A stretch of DNA of 64,000 bases from Methylophilus sp. 42 (GTDB taxonomy: Bacteria; Pseudomonadota; Gammaproteobacteria; Burkholderiales; Methylophilaceae): assembly GCF_000384155.1 (NCBI RefSeq), contig NZ_KB913031.1:62001-126000 (forward strand). The letters run 5' to 3'. A program made the position numbers and the translations under genes. Below, one piece after another: positions 39,089-47,688 of this stretch. The notes under the pieces were generated by a model. That model was not told the DNA's origin. It saw only the letters and a program-made list of their open reading frames with translations, and made no database searches. Positions within the stretch are counted from its first letter, which is position 1; every line of letters begins with the position of its first letter.

Positions 39089-40216
39089 ATGTCTGAATCG
39101 AATTCTGTTGGTATCGTCAAAGCGCAGGTTGCGCATTTCACCCAGCCGCTCACCCTTAAAAGCGGCGCAGTGTTGCCACAATACCATCTGACTTATGAAA
39201 CCTATGGTGAACTCAACGCGGCCAAAAACAACGCCGTGCTGATCTGTCACGCCCTGTCTGGTAACCATCACGTCGCGGGTCGCTATTCGCCAGACGATAA
39301 ATATCCAGGCTGGTGGGACAACCTGATTGGCCCTGGCAAACCGTTAGACACCAATAAATTCTTTGTCATTGGCCTCAATAACCTGGGTGGCTGTCATGGC
39401 AGTAGCGGGCCCTCCAGTGTCGATCCACTGACCGACAAACCCTATAGTGCGACTTTCCCGGTGGTGACCGTGGAAGACTGGGTCGAATCACAAGCGCGTT
39501 TATTGGACTATCTGGGCATTGATCAATTAGCCGCTGTGATTGGTGGCAGCCTGGGCGGCATGCAGGCACTGCACTGGAATATCGTCTACCCGGAGCGCGT
39601 GCGCCATGCCTTTGTCATTGCCTCTGCCCCTAATTTAACCGCGCAAAATATGGCGTTTAACGAGGTGGCCCGCCAGGCGATTATCACCGACCCTGAGTTT
39701 TTCGACGGCGATTATTACAACCACGGCACGGTACCGCGCCGCGGCTTGCGCATTGCGCGCATGCTGGGTCATATTACCTATTTGTCCGATGACGTGATGG
39801 GCGAAAAATTTGGCCGCAAACTGCGCCATGGTGATGTGAAATATAGCTTTGATGTCGAGTTTGAAATGGAATCTTACTTACGCTACCAAGGCGATAAATT
39901 TGCCGGTGAGTTTGATGCCAACACCTATTTGCGCATGACACGCGCACTGGATTACTTTGACCCGGCACTGGATTATGACGGCGATTTGAGTAAAGCTCTG
40001 CGTCGCGCACAGGCAAAATTTGTGGTGATCTCATTTACCACTGACTGGCGATTTTCGCCTGCGCGCTCGCGTGAAATTGTCAAAGCGCTGTTAGACAATG
40101 CTCTGCCAGTGAAATATGCCGAAGTGACCTCTGACCACGGCCATGACGCATTTTTGATGCCGGACCCGTATTATCACAACATCATGCGTGCTTACCTGGA
40201 GCAAATTAAAGTATGA
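39089..40216 (+). CDS. metX: Homoserine O-acyltransferase MetX
   Basis: This 375-residue alpha/beta-hydrolase enzyme activates homoserine for methionine synthesis. The nucleophile Ser is in [12 protein letters not shown], with the Asp in [12 protein letters not shown] and His in SDHGHDAFL. MetX proteins may use acetyl-CoA or succinyl-CoA; with a metW partner, as here, proteobacterial members are often succinyl-type, so acyl specificity is left open. metW overlaps its stop by 4 bases (ATGA). Confidence 0.95.
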   Translation: MSESNSVGIVKAQVAHFTQPLTLKSGAVLPQYHLTYETYGELNAAKNNAVLICHALSGNHHVAGRYSPDDKYPGWWDNLIGPGKPLDTNKFFVIGLNNLGGCHGSSGPSSVDPLTDKPYSATFPVVTVEDWVESQARLLDYLGIDQLAAVIGGSLGGMQALHWNIVYPERVRHAFVIASAPNLTAQNMAFNEVARQAIITDPEFFDGDYYNHGTVPRRGLRIARMLGHITYLSDDVMGEKFGRKLRHGDVKYSFDVEFEMESYLRYQGDKFAGEFDANTYLRMTRALDYFDPALDYDGDLSKALRRAQAKFVVISFTTDWRFSPARSREIVKALLDNALPVKYAEVTSDHGHDAFLMPDPYYHNIMRAYLEQIKV

Positions 40217-40821
40217 CGAATGTAAATATTACAAATATTCGTCCAGATTTTGCATTAATTACAAATTGGGTGAATGCCAAAGCCAAAGTCTTAGATTTGG
40301 GTTGCGGGGACGGCACCTTGCTGACTCACTTGCACGAGACACTGGAAACCACCGGCTATGGCATTGAAAAAGACGATTCCAACTGGCTGGCCGCACTGAA
40401 AAACGGTGTCGACGTGATTCAAATGAACCTCGAAGAAGGCTTGTCCGGCTTTGAGGACCAGTCGTTTGATACCGTGATTCTGTCGCAAACCCTGCAAGCC
40501 ATGCACAACACCGAAAGCATTGTGCAAGAAATGCTGCGCGTCGGCCGCGAAGTGATCGTGACTTTCCCCAATTTTGGCTACTGGCGCAACCGGATGCAGA
40601 TTACCTTCGGCACCATGCCTGTCTCCAAAAGCCTGCCATACCAATGGTATGACACGCCGAACGTACACTTGTGCACGATCAACGACTTCGACGATTTTTG
40701 CGTCCAGCACCAAATCCAGGTCATAGAGCGCAAGGTGATTACCGGCGGCCAGGATATTCACATATTGCCCAACCTGATGGGTAACCTGGCGATGTATCGA
40801 CTGAGAAAACACGGCGCCTGA
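40213..40821 (+). CDS. metW: Methionine biosynthesis protein MetW (SAM-methyltransferase fold)
   Basis: This 202-residue protein has a SAM-binding fold: [15 protein letters not shown] (motif I), [10 protein letters not shown] and [13 protein letters not shown], then the family-typical [13 protein letters not shown] and [12 protein letters not shown]. It is always paired with metX in this group and is thought to support homoserine acylation. Enzymatic activity is not settled. Confidence 0.93.
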   Translation: MTNVNITNIRPDFALITNWVNAKAKVLDLGCGDGTLLTHLHETLETTGYGIEKDDSNWLAALKNGVDVIQMNLEEGLSGFEDQSFDTVILSQTLQAMHNTESIVQEMLRVGREVIVTFPNFGYWRNRMQITFGTMPVSKSLPYQWYDTPNVHLCTINDFDDFCVQHQIQVIERKVITGGQDIHILPNLMGNLAMYRLRKHGA

Positions 40822-40890
40822 TCGCCGCCACAGCAAACAATTACCCTATATTCGCCCCGCCTACACTGGTTGACGAATGTCAGCTCCCAA

Positions 40891-40922
40891 CGATAGGGCG
40901 CATCTCAGATGCCGCCCTATCG
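40891..40922. other. Long hairpin after metXW
   Basis: CGATAGGGCGCATCT and AGATGCCGCCCTATCG can pair over 15 bp with a single bulged G and almost no loop. It starts 70 bases after metW. No T run follows, so it may be a factor-dependent terminator or an RNA-stability structure. Confidence 0.55.
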
Positions 40923-40958
40923 CCCACAAAAGACCATCAATTAAAAATAACAGATATA

Positions 40959-41000
40959 TTGACTTCCATCTATTATTTATTAATAATGATAATCATTCTT
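40959..41000 (+). promoter_or_regulatory. Fur box over the -10 region of the PEP-CTERM gene promoter
   Basis: AATAATGATAATCATTCTT (40982-41000) matches 16 of 19 positions of the Fur consensus GATAATGATAATCATTATC. A TTGACT -35 candidate (40959-40964) lies 16 bases before TAATAA (40981-40986), so the operator would cover the -10. The gene starts 119 bases downstream behind an AAGGAAG ribosome site. Confidence 0.7.
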
Positions 41001-41119
41001 ATTATCAATTAAATAAGAATACATGGTAAGACGTTTGTGAGTAACGCAGCCAGTTAAAAGATTCTGGCGCGCATTAAAGACGCCAGTCATTAATAATTAC
41101 TCAAAAGGAAGTTAGTAAA

Positions 41120-41806
41120 ATGAAAGCTCAATATTTAAGCATCGCTATCGGTGCAACTCTGTTCGCAATCACAGGCCTGGCACAAGCGAATACCACCTAC
41201 AGCAGTTTTGTTGACGTGGCAGACTCCGTCTCGTTTGACGGCTGGAATCAGCTGAACCGCAACCGCGTTGACAGCAATGGCGCGGCAAACCCACTGACCG
41301 CAGCACAATTGGCGGCAGGCACAGCAGGTAACGTTGCCGGTTCAGGCGACGCATTGCTGACCCAGGTTTCCGGCAGCTACTACCCAGCTGGTTTTGGTTT
41401 ATATGGTGATGGCAACCTGACATTCACTGACAATACCGTTGCCAGCAACATCAGCTCACTGGCATTTCAAGGTATCGTCAATGACTTCAATGCGTCATTC
41501 GGTGGTGAAGCATATACCATTACGCTGAGCTACAACGGTGGTAGCCAGGCAATCGCAGGCACATTGGTTAACTTTGTGAATACCGGTACTGTTGATGACT
41601 ATTACTACTACTCCTGGGACTTGAGCGGTGTTTCTACACCAATCACTTCTTATACTTTAAGCTTCAGCGCTGGTTTCTCACAAGCGCTGGCATTCCAGGT
41701 TGATCAAGTCGCCTCCGTGTCTTCAGTGCCTGAAGCTGACAGCTATGCCATGATGATGCTGGGCCTGGGTGTGATGGGTGCTGTTGTGCGTCGTCGCAAC
41801 AAATAA
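41120..41806 (+). CDS. PEP-CTERM-anchored exported protein
   Basis: This 228-residue precursor has a signal peptide (IAIGATLFAITGLAQA), a cysteine-free Ser/Gly/Asn/Tyr-rich body of probable beta structure, and a C-terminal sorting signal VPEADSYAMMMLGLGVMGAV followed by RRR. The PEP motif reads PEA. Exosortase would cleave and attach it for surface or exopolysaccharide-linked display; exosortase genes are not in the window. The strong Fur box upstream suggests expression under iron limitation. No functional domain is recognised. Confidence 0.85.
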   Translation: MKAQYLSIAIGATLFAITGLAQANTTYSSFVDVADSVSFDGWNQLNRNRVDSNGAANPLTAAQLAAGTAGNVAGSGDALLTQVSGSYYPAGFGLYGDGNLTFTDNTVASNISSLAFQGIVNDFNASFGGEAYTITLSYNGGSQAIAGTLVNFVNTGTVDDYYYYSWDLSGVSTPITSYTLSFSAGFSQALAFQVDQVASVSSVPEADSYAMMMLGLGVMGAVVRRRNK

Positions 41807-41827
41807 TCACCGCATAATAAAGCCATG

Positions 41828-41858
41828 AAAAAAGCCCCGGGATCGCCGGGGCTTTTTA
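41828..41858 (+). terminator. Terminator of the PEP-CTERM gene (bidirectional)
   Basis: AAAAAGCCCCGG paired with CCGGGGCTTTTT around a GATCG loop. The same hairpin serves the convergent regulator gene, whose stop lies 13 bases away. Confidence 0.92.
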
Positions 41859-41870
41859 TTTAGCGATACG

Positions 41871-43766
41871 CTAATTCAAATGCAAGGCTTTCAAGCGGCG
41901 ATATAAAGTGTTTCTGCTCATGCCTAATTGACGCGCCACTGCAGACACATTGCCCGCCTGCTGTTGCATAGCGACACGAATCGCTTCATCAGACTGTGCT
42001 TTCAAGGTTAATACCGGTTGCAAAACTGTTGCACGCTCGGCCTCAACCGCCATTTCATCGAGAAAGTCGTGCGTCAGATGCTGACGTTCAATCACACCAC
42101 CATCGGCCAGCGCCACCGCTGTGCGCAACACATTATGTAACTGGCGCACATTGCCCGGCCACGGATGCACGGCAAACACGGCCAGCACCTCATCACTCAG
42201 CGTGACTTGTGGTGCCTGTTCAATTTGCAAAATCATCTGAATCAGACGCGACATATCCTGGCGCTGGCGCAACGCAGGCAACTGTACGGTTAAACCATTA
42301 ATGCGGTAATACAAATCACTGCGAAACTCACCCGCGGCCACTTTATCCTTGAGTTTCTGGTTAGTAGCACTGACGAGGGTAAAATTGACCGGAATGGATT
42401 TGCTGGAGCCCAAGGGCGTGACGCTGCGCTCCTGCAATACACGCAGCAACCTGGCCTGTAACGACAAAGGCATATCGCCGATTTCATCCAGAAACAAGGT
42501 ACCGCCATCAGCCTGCTGGATTTTGCCGACATTGCCTTTACGCTTGGCGCCGGTATACGCCCCTTCTTCATAGCCGAACAATTCAGCTTCAATTAATCCT
42601 TCCGGCAAGGCTGCGCAATTGACGGCAATAAAGGGCTGCGCTCTACGCACACTGGCATCATGAATCGCCCTTGAAAACAATTCTTTACCGGCACCGGTTT
42701 CACCTAATATCAATACCGGAATATCACGGTTAAGCACTTGCTTGACCTGGCTGATGGCTAATTTTAATTGCGGATCACCGCTATCCAGCAATTCGAGGCT
42801 AGCCGCTGATTCACGTGGCACAGACTGCACCGGCTTACTGGAAATACCTGTCACCTGCATGCTGGAAGCGCGCGCAAACAGGCGGGCGCCATTGCGCAAG
42901 CGCAATGGGAACAACACCTCGGACGACAAACCCCGCTGCTTGAAAGCCAGCCAGGACTCGTCAAAAATATCTTCAAACGGAATGCGGCGCGCAGACAATA
43001 CATCCTGATCCAGCGGCAGGCCAAACTGGAATTGTCCACTACGGTTAATGGCCTGTAACTGGCCTTGCGCATCAAACAGGGCAACGCCTTCCCACAAGGT
43101 GCCGATGAATTCAGGCCGCACATGAAAATGCACACCAATTTCGCCGTCTGCGGTGGCATGGAACAAGCGGTTTTCCACCATTTGCGCCGCCATTTTGACC
43201 AGCGCCAGCGTGTGCTGCTGCGGCGCATTTAAATCATTAGAGACATCCAGTGTCGCCACCAAATGATTATTGGCGGCAAAAATAGGCACGGCAGAACAGC
43301 TTAACGAATGGTGGTAAGCCATAAAGTGTTCGGCCCCTTGCACGCTGATGGGCAAGCGCTCCACTAAGGCAGTACCAATGGCATTCGTACCGCGGTGCTC
43401 CTCGCTCCAGGAGGCACCTGGCAACAATGAGGCACGGACTTCGTTTTCTTCGACGCCTTCGCCTCTGGTGCGCAAAATCACGCCTTCGCTGTCAGTCAAA
43501 ATCACCAGGCTGCGCGTATGGGCAATTTGCTCGCTGAGTGTGAGTATTTCCGGCTCGGCATGGGTCAGCAATAAACGGTTTTTTTCCAGTCGCTGCGCCA
43601 GCTCCTGTGCCGTAATAATCTGGTCTTCACCTGGTGCCTGTTCATCCACCCCTTTGACCATGCAACGCCGCCAGGAACGCGCAATCGCCTCGGCAATCGC
43701 GCGCTGGTCGTCGCGCATGCCGGGCTGCGGCATTGGAGAAGCGGGCGGGGAATATTTGTTGGGCAT
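41871..43766 (-). CDS. Sigma-54-dependent activator, AcoR-like
   Basis: This 631-residue enhancer-binding protein has a long N-terminal sensory part with a GAF-like domain (about 75-215, TRSLVILTDSEGVILRTRGEG to LVKMAAQMVENRLF) and a PAS-like stretch to about 320. The AAA+ domain follows, with Walker A GETGAGKELF, the sigma-54 loop GAYTGA and LFLDEIGD. A Fis-type helix-turn-helix ends the protein (VSAVARQLGMSRNTLYRRLK). Overall it resembles AcoR, the acetoin-catabolism activator. No acetoin genes are near. Its divergent neighbour is xoxF, which has a perfect sigma-54 promoter, so it is the likely activator of methanol oxidation. Confidence 0.88.
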   Translation of the reverse strand: MPNKYSPPASPMPQPGMRDDQRAIAEAIARSWRRCMVKGVDEQAPGEDQIITAQELAQRLEKNRLLLTHAEPEILTLSEQIAHTRSLVILTDSEGVILRTRGEGVEENEVRASLLPGASWSEEHRGTNAIGTALVERLPISVQGAEHFMAYHHSLSCSAVPIFAANNHLVATLDVSNDLNAPQQHTLALVKMAAQMVENRLFHATADGEIGVHFHVRPEFIGTLWEGVALFDAQGQLQAINRSGQFQFGLPLDQDVLSARRIPFEDIFDESWLAFKQRGLSSEVLFPLRLRNGARLFARASSMQVTGISSKPVQSVPRESAASLELLDSGDPQLKLAISQVKQVLNRDIPVLILGETGAGKELFSRAIHDASVRRAQPFIAVNCAALPEGLIEAELFGYEEGAYTGAKRKGNVGKIQQADGGTLFLDEIGDMPLSLQARLLRVLQERSVTPLGSSKSIPVNFTLVSATNQKLKDKVAAGEFRSDLYYRINGLTVQLPALRQRQDMSRLIQMILQIEQAPQVTLSDEVLAVFAVHPWPGNVRQLHNVLRTAVALADGGVIERQHLTHDFLDEMAVEAERATVLQPVLTLKAQSDEAIRVAMQQQAGNVSAVARQLGMSRNTLYRRLKALHLN

Positions 43767-43773
43767 TTAAAAC

Positions 43774-43829
43774 TGAACACCTGTCACATCAGATTGAACA
43801 ACTGTACCAGTATGGCACAGTCGTGAACA
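43774..43829 (+). promoter_or_regulatory. Probable upstream activator sites for xoxF
   Basis: TGAACA occurs three times (43774, 43795, 43824); the first two are part of a longer direct repeat TGAACAmmTGTmmC spaced 21 bases apart. The symmetric element ACTGT-A-CC-AGTAT-GG-C-ACAGT spans 43801-43821. Both lie about 110-165 bases upstream of the -12 element, a normal enhancer distance, and close to the activator's own start, where autoregulation is also possible. Confidence 0.6.
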
Positions 43830-43874
43830 GTATTCGCCGTGTTGCGAATCCCCAGGAATGTTTTCATACCAGAT

Positions 43875-43887
43875 TAAGCAATTGATT
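43875..43887 (-). promoter_or_regulatory. IHF consensus site between enhancer and xoxF promoter
   Basis: TAAGCAATTGATT is a perfect match to YAANNNNTTGATW, the reverse complement of the IHF consensus, set in an AT-rich stretch. It lies between the activator repeats and the sigma-54 promoter, where a bend is typically needed for looping. Confidence 0.6.
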
Positions 43888-43926
43888 TTAATTCATTTTT
43901 TACATTTTCCAAAATAACGCATGCAG

Positions 43927-43943
43927 TTGGCACGTGCGTTGCA
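43927..43943 (+). promoter_or_regulatory. Sigma-54 promoter of xoxF
   Basis: TTGGCACGTGCGTTGCA agrees with the consensus YTGGCACGRNNNTTGCW at essentially every fixed position, with GG and GC exactly 10 bases apart. Transcription would start near 43954, giving a leader of about 80 bases before the GGAGG ribosome site. Confidence 0.85.
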
Positions 43944-44034
43944 ATCAATGGCAGGCAGTCACAAAAGAAGCCTTTGTTGACCGCTTGCAACACTACACAT
44001 ACCAGCTTCACCGCAACCATTTTGGAGGTTATTT

Positions 44035-45903
44035 ATGCAACAACGTATCAAGCTCGCCATCACTGCAATGATGCTAGCCAGCGTGAGCACCAGCGTATTG
44101 GCAAATGCCGAACTGGACGCCATGATGAAAGACGACAACCAGTGGCCGATGGCGCGTAAAGACTACGCAAACCAGGGTTACAGCCGCTTGTCACAAATCA
44201 ACAAAAGCAACGTCAAACAATTGAAACTGGCATGGACATTTGCCACTGGCGTTAACCGCGGCCACGAAGGCGCGCCGCTGGTGATTGGCAATACCATGTA
44301 TATCCATACCGCATTCCCGAATAACGTGTATGCGCTGGACCTGAACGACAACCAGAAAATCCTGTGGTCTTATTTTCCTAAACAGGACCCGGATGTGCAG
44401 TCTGTATTGTGCTGCGATAACGTCAACAAAGGCCTGGGCTACGGTGATGGCAAAATTCTGCTGCAACAGAATAATGGCGTCTTGGTAGCTTTGGACGCTA
44501 AAACCGGCGCCAAATTGTGGGATGTGAAAGTGAATGACCCGAAAACCGGTTCAGCCAATACTAACGTACCGCATGTATTTAAAGACAAAGTGATTACTGG
44601 CTGTTCAGGCGGTGAATTTGGTGTACGTTGCCATATCAGTGCTTACAGCCTAAAAGATGGCAGCCTGATCTGGAAAGCTTACAGCACCGGCTCTGACAGT
44701 GAAGTCATGATAGGCGCAGACTTCAACAAGGAAAATCCGCAGTACAGCGCCCTGTCCTTATATGAAGACGTGAACGGCGGTAACAAAATGGGTGGTTCAT
44801 TCAAGAACTTGGACAAATCCCAATTGAAATTTCCAGAAGCCAACCTGGGTGTACGCACCTGGTTGAAACCGCAGCAACAGAAAGATGGCTGGCAAAATGG
44901 TGGTGGCCCGACCTGGGGCTGGTACTCATACGACCCGAAATTGAACCTGATGTACTACGGCACCGGCAACCCAGGCACCTGGAACCCGGACGTGCGCCCA
45001 GGCGACAATAAATGGTCGATGACGATTTTTGCGCGTGACCTCGATACAGGCATGGCACGCTGGGGCTACCAGATGACGCCGCATGACGAGTGGGATTACG
45101 ATGGCATGAACGAGATCATCTTGTGGGAAGCCAACGGCAAGCAACTGGCCTCACACTTTGACCGTAACGGTTTTGGCTACACCTTTGACCGCACCAACGG
45201 TACCTTGCTGGTAGCGGAAAAAATGCATCCGTTCGTCAACTGGGCGAGCAAGATTGACATGAAAACCGGCATTCCGGTCAAAGACCCCAAATACTCCACA
45301 CACCAGGATTACAACGCTAAAGGTGTATGCCCTTCTGCGTTGGGCGTAAAAGACGAGCAACCAGCGGCTTACTCACCTAAAAACAAAACCTTCTACGTGC
45401 CTTTAAACCACGTGTGCATGACCTACGAACCGGTTGAATCCAAGTATGTCGCTGGTCAACCATGGGTAGGCGCAACCCTGACCATGTTTGCAGGCCCTGA
45501 TGGTGTGATGGGTGGCTTTATGGCCTGGGATGGCCTCAAAGGCAAAGCGCAGTGGTACAACAAAGAGAAATTCTCTGCCTGGGGTGGCGCATTGGTAACG
45601 GCGTCTGACCTGGTGTTCTACGGCACGCTGGATCGCTGGGTGAAAGCACTGGATGCCAAAACCGGTAAAGAACTGTGGAAATTCCAGGTTGGCTCCGGCG
45701 TGGTAGGCAACATGATCACCTATGGTCACAAAGGCAAGCAATACGTAGGCGTATTGTCTGGCATTGGTGGCTGGGCGGGTGTGGCGATGAACCTGGGCCT
45801 GACCAACGATACCGATGGTTTGGGTGCAGCGGGTGGTTACAAAGAGCTGACCAAATACAACGCCGCGCCTGGTGGCGGTGGCATGAACGTATTCAGTTTA
45901 TAA
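44035..45903 (+). CDS. xoxF: Lanthanide-dependent PQQ methanol dehydrogenase XoxF
   Basis: This 622-residue periplasmic enzyme oxidises methanol (and often formaldehyde) with PQQ. It has a signal peptide (to VLA-NAE, about residue 24), eight-bladed propeller repeats, and the adjacent-cysteine pair Cys126-Cys127 (VLCCDN). The active-site motif PHDEWDYDG holds catalytic Asp354 and, two residues on, Asp356, the extra lanthanide ligand that is Ala in calcium-type MxaF. In this family that identifies XoxF; clade 4 would be expected in Methylophilaceae. It has a strong GGAGG box, a sigma-54 promoter and an AcoR-like regulator upstream. A cytochrome gene follows 13 bases later. No mxa or xoxJ genes are present. 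Confidence 0.95.
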   Translation: MQQRIKLAITAMMLASVSTSVLANAELDAMMKDDNQWPMARKDYANQGYSRLSQINKSNVKQLKLAWTFATGVNRGHEGAPLVIGNTMYIHTAFPNNVYALDLNDNQKILWSYFPKQDPDVQSVLCCDNVNKGLGYGDGKILLQQNNGVLVALDAKTGAKLWDVKVNDPKTGSANTNVPHVFKDKVITGCSGGEFGVRCHISAYSLKDGSLIWKAYSTGSDSEVMIGADFNKENPQYSALSLYEDVNGGNKMGGSFKNLDKSQLKFPEANLGVRTWLKPQQQKDGWQNGGGPTWGWYSYDPKLNLMYYGTGNPGTWNPDVRPGDNKWSMTIFARDLDTGMARWGYQMTPHDEWDYDGMNEIILWEANGKQLASHFDRNGFGYTFDRTNGTLLVAEKMHPFVNWASKIDMKTGIPVKDPKYSTHQDYNAKGVCPSALGVKDEQPAAYSPKNKTFYVPLNHVCMTYEPVESKYVAGQPWVGATLTMFAGPDGVMGGFMAWDGLKGKAQWYNKEKFSAWGGALVTASDLVFYGTLDRWVKALDAKTGKELWKFQVGSGVVGNMITYGHKGKQYVGVLSGIGGWAGVAMNLGLTNDTDGLGAAGGYKELTKYNAAPGGGGMNVFSL

Positions 45904-45916
45904 GAGAGGATTTCTG

Positions 45917-46237
45917 ATGAAATTATTCAATCAAACTTTACTGGCGACAGCCTTGCTCGCGGCCACTGCCTCCGCGATTGCGGGTAGCGGTGCCGAAGCA
46001 TTGGCACAAAAAAGCGGTTGCTTGCTGTGCCACGGCGTGGACAAAAAAATTGTAGGCCCTGCTTACAAAGATGTCGCAGCCAAATACAAAGGTGACAAAA
46101 CCGCAGAAGCCAAGTTGATTCAAAAAGTTAAAACTGGCGGTAGCGGTGCGTGGGGCGAGATGCCTATGCCACCTAACAGCCCACAAGTGAAGGACGACGA
46201 TATCAAGACCATCGTCCAGTGGGTATTAAGTTTGTAG
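45917..46237 (+). CDS. Small class I cytochrome c (c551/c552 type), probable XoxF electron acceptor
   Basis: This 106-residue precursor has a signal peptide (TLLATALLAATASAIAG) and an 83-residue haem domain. The haem site is GCLLCHG, and the axial Met is in GEMPMPPNSPQVKDDDIKTIVQWVLSL, all typical of c551/c552. Co-transcription with xoxF suggests it takes electrons from the dehydrogenase. It is much smaller than the cytochrome cL/XoxG type usually paired with XoxF, so either the normal acceptor is encoded elsewhere or this lineage uses the small cytochrome. Confidence 0.9.
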   Translation: MKLFNQTLLATALLAATASAIAGSGAEALAQKSGCLLCHGVDKKIVGPAYKDVAAKYKGDKTAEAKLIQKVKTGGSGAWGEMPMPPNSPQVKDDDIKTIVQWVLSL

Positions 46238-46253
46238 TTCCCCTGTGAAATAA

Positions 46254-46314
46254 AGAGTCAGTGGCAGCGCTGGAATATGGCTGCCATGCTTGCAACGGCG
46301 CCTCCACTGACTCT
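46254..46314 (+). other. Structured 3' element after the xox operon
   Basis: AGAGTCAGTGG and CCACTGACTCT form a perfect 11-bp outer stem enclosing 39 bases that contain a further ATGG-CTG-CCAT hairpin. It lies between the cytochrome stop and the terminator, so it is expected to be transcribed. It could be a processing or stability element, or a 3'-end small RNA. Confidence 0.5.
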
Positions 46315-46350
46315 GCATTTCCAACGTTTTACCATTGATCTCCGAGTGTG

Positions 46351-46378
46351 GCCAACCCGCAAGGGTTGGCTTTTTTTT
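46351..46378 (+). terminator. Rho-independent terminator of the xox operon
   Basis: GCCAACCC-GCAA-GGGTTGGC followed by eight T residues: a perfect 8-bp stem with a tetraloop. Confidence 0.95.
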
Positions 46379-46421
46379 GCCTTGAGATTGGCGGCCAGTT
46401 AAAAGCGTTTACAATGCGGGC

Positions 46422-47666
46422 ATGACCATCGCACAAACCCTGTTTACGCGCCGCATGCTGATGTGTGTGGCACTCGGCTTTAGCTCCGGCCTGCCACTTT
46501 ACCTGCTACTGCAACTGCTACCCGCCTGGCTGCGTAGCGAAGGTCTTAATCTCAAAACCATTGCCGCCTTTGCTTTTATGCAGTTGCCCTACACCTGGAA
46601 GTTTTTATGGGCACCGCTGATGGACAGATACAGCTTGCTACAAGCGCTTGGTCGCCGTCGCAGCTGGATATTAGCCACCCAACTGGCCTTACTTGCCAGC
46701 ATCATCAGCCTGGGCATGTTTCAACCACAACAAGACATTACTATGGTCGCTATCCTTACGACATTAGTCGCCCTGTTTTCTGCGAGTCAGGACATCGTCA
46801 TCGACGCTTACCGTCGCGAAATTTTAAGCGACCAGGAACTTGGCCTGGGCAACAGCATACACGTCAACGCCTACCGCATTGCCGGGCTGGTACCCGGCTC
46901 ACTGGCACTCATTCTCGCCGATCACCTGCCATGGTCACAAGTGTTCCTGATTGTCGGCCTGTTCATGTTACCGGGCATCGGCTTTACTTTATGGTCACAA
47001 GAACCCGTCATTGTCAGCGTACCGAAAACACTTTTGGCCTCAGTTGTAGAACCGTTTAAAGAATTCATGCAACGCAGTGGCTGGCAACATGCATTATGGG
47101 TGTTGCTGTTTATCTTGTTGTACAAACTCGGTGACAGCATGGCCACCGCGCTCGCCACCCCTTTCTATATTGATATGGGATACAGCAAAACCGATATCGG
47201 CGCGATTGTGAAGGGCAGTGGCCTGGTGATGCAGATTGCTGGCGCCTTTGTTGGCGGCCTGTGGATGCTTAAACTCGGTATTAATCGCGGCCTGTGGGTC
47301 TTTGGCGTGGTCCAGGCTTTATCGATTCTCGGATTTGCCTGGCTGGCACACAGCGGACCCTTTATCGAAATCGGCGTGGCCGAGCGCAGCATGCTTGGCA
47401 TTGTCATCGGGGTTGAAGCTTTTGGCGTTGGTTTAGGCACGGCGGCTTATGTCGCCTATATGGCACGAGAAACCAACCCGGCGTATACCGCGACCCAACT
47501 CGCCTTGTTTACCAGCCTGTCTGCCGTACCACGCTCTGTATTCAATGCACTCACAGGCGGCATGGTAGAGAGCCTGGGGTGGGAACAGTTTTTTTATGTG
47601 TGTGCCTTGCTGGCGATCCCGGGGATGTTACTGTTGTTTAAGGTGGCTAGGTGGCGGGAACGCTAA
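46422..47666 (+). CDS. AmpG-type MFS permease
   Basis: This 414-residue transporter has twelve hydrophobic helices. The AmpG-family start is present (LGFSSGLPLYLLLQLLPAWL, then LPYTWKFLWAPLMDRY) with the conserved SASQDIVIDAYRREIL segment. AmpG brings anhydromuropeptides into the cytoplasm for wall recycling. mpl, the recycling ligase at 54-55 kb, supports that reading, but the family also contains acetyl-CoA-transporter-like members, so the symbol is withheld. Confidence 0.88.
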   Translation: MTIAQTLFTRRMLMCVALGFSSGLPLYLLLQLLPAWLRSEGLNLKTIAAFAFMQLPYTWKFLWAPLMDRYSLLQALGRRRSWILATQLALLASIISLGMFQPQQDITMVAILTTLVALFSASQDIVIDAYRREILSDQELGLGNSIHVNAYRIAGLVPGSLALILADHLPWSQVFLIVGLFMLPGIGFTLWSQEPVIVSVPKTLLASVVEPFKEFMQRSGWQHALWVLLFILLYKLGDSMATALATPFYIDMGYSKTDIGAIVKGSGLVMQIAGAFVGGLWMLKLGINRGLWVFGVVQALSILGFAWLAHSGPFIEIGVAERSMLGIVIGVEAFGVGLGTAAYVAYMARETNPAYTATQLALFTSLSAVPRSVFNALTGGMVESLGWEQFFYVCALLAIPGMLLLFKVARWRER

Positions 47667-47688
47667 GTTTTTTAGGAAATATTAGGCA

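Noticed and set aside
44035-45903. Calcium-type methanol dehydrogenase MxaF
   Set aside because: The residue two after the catalytic Asp is Asp (WDYDG) where MxaF has Ala, and no mxaI, mxaJ or mxaG genes follow.
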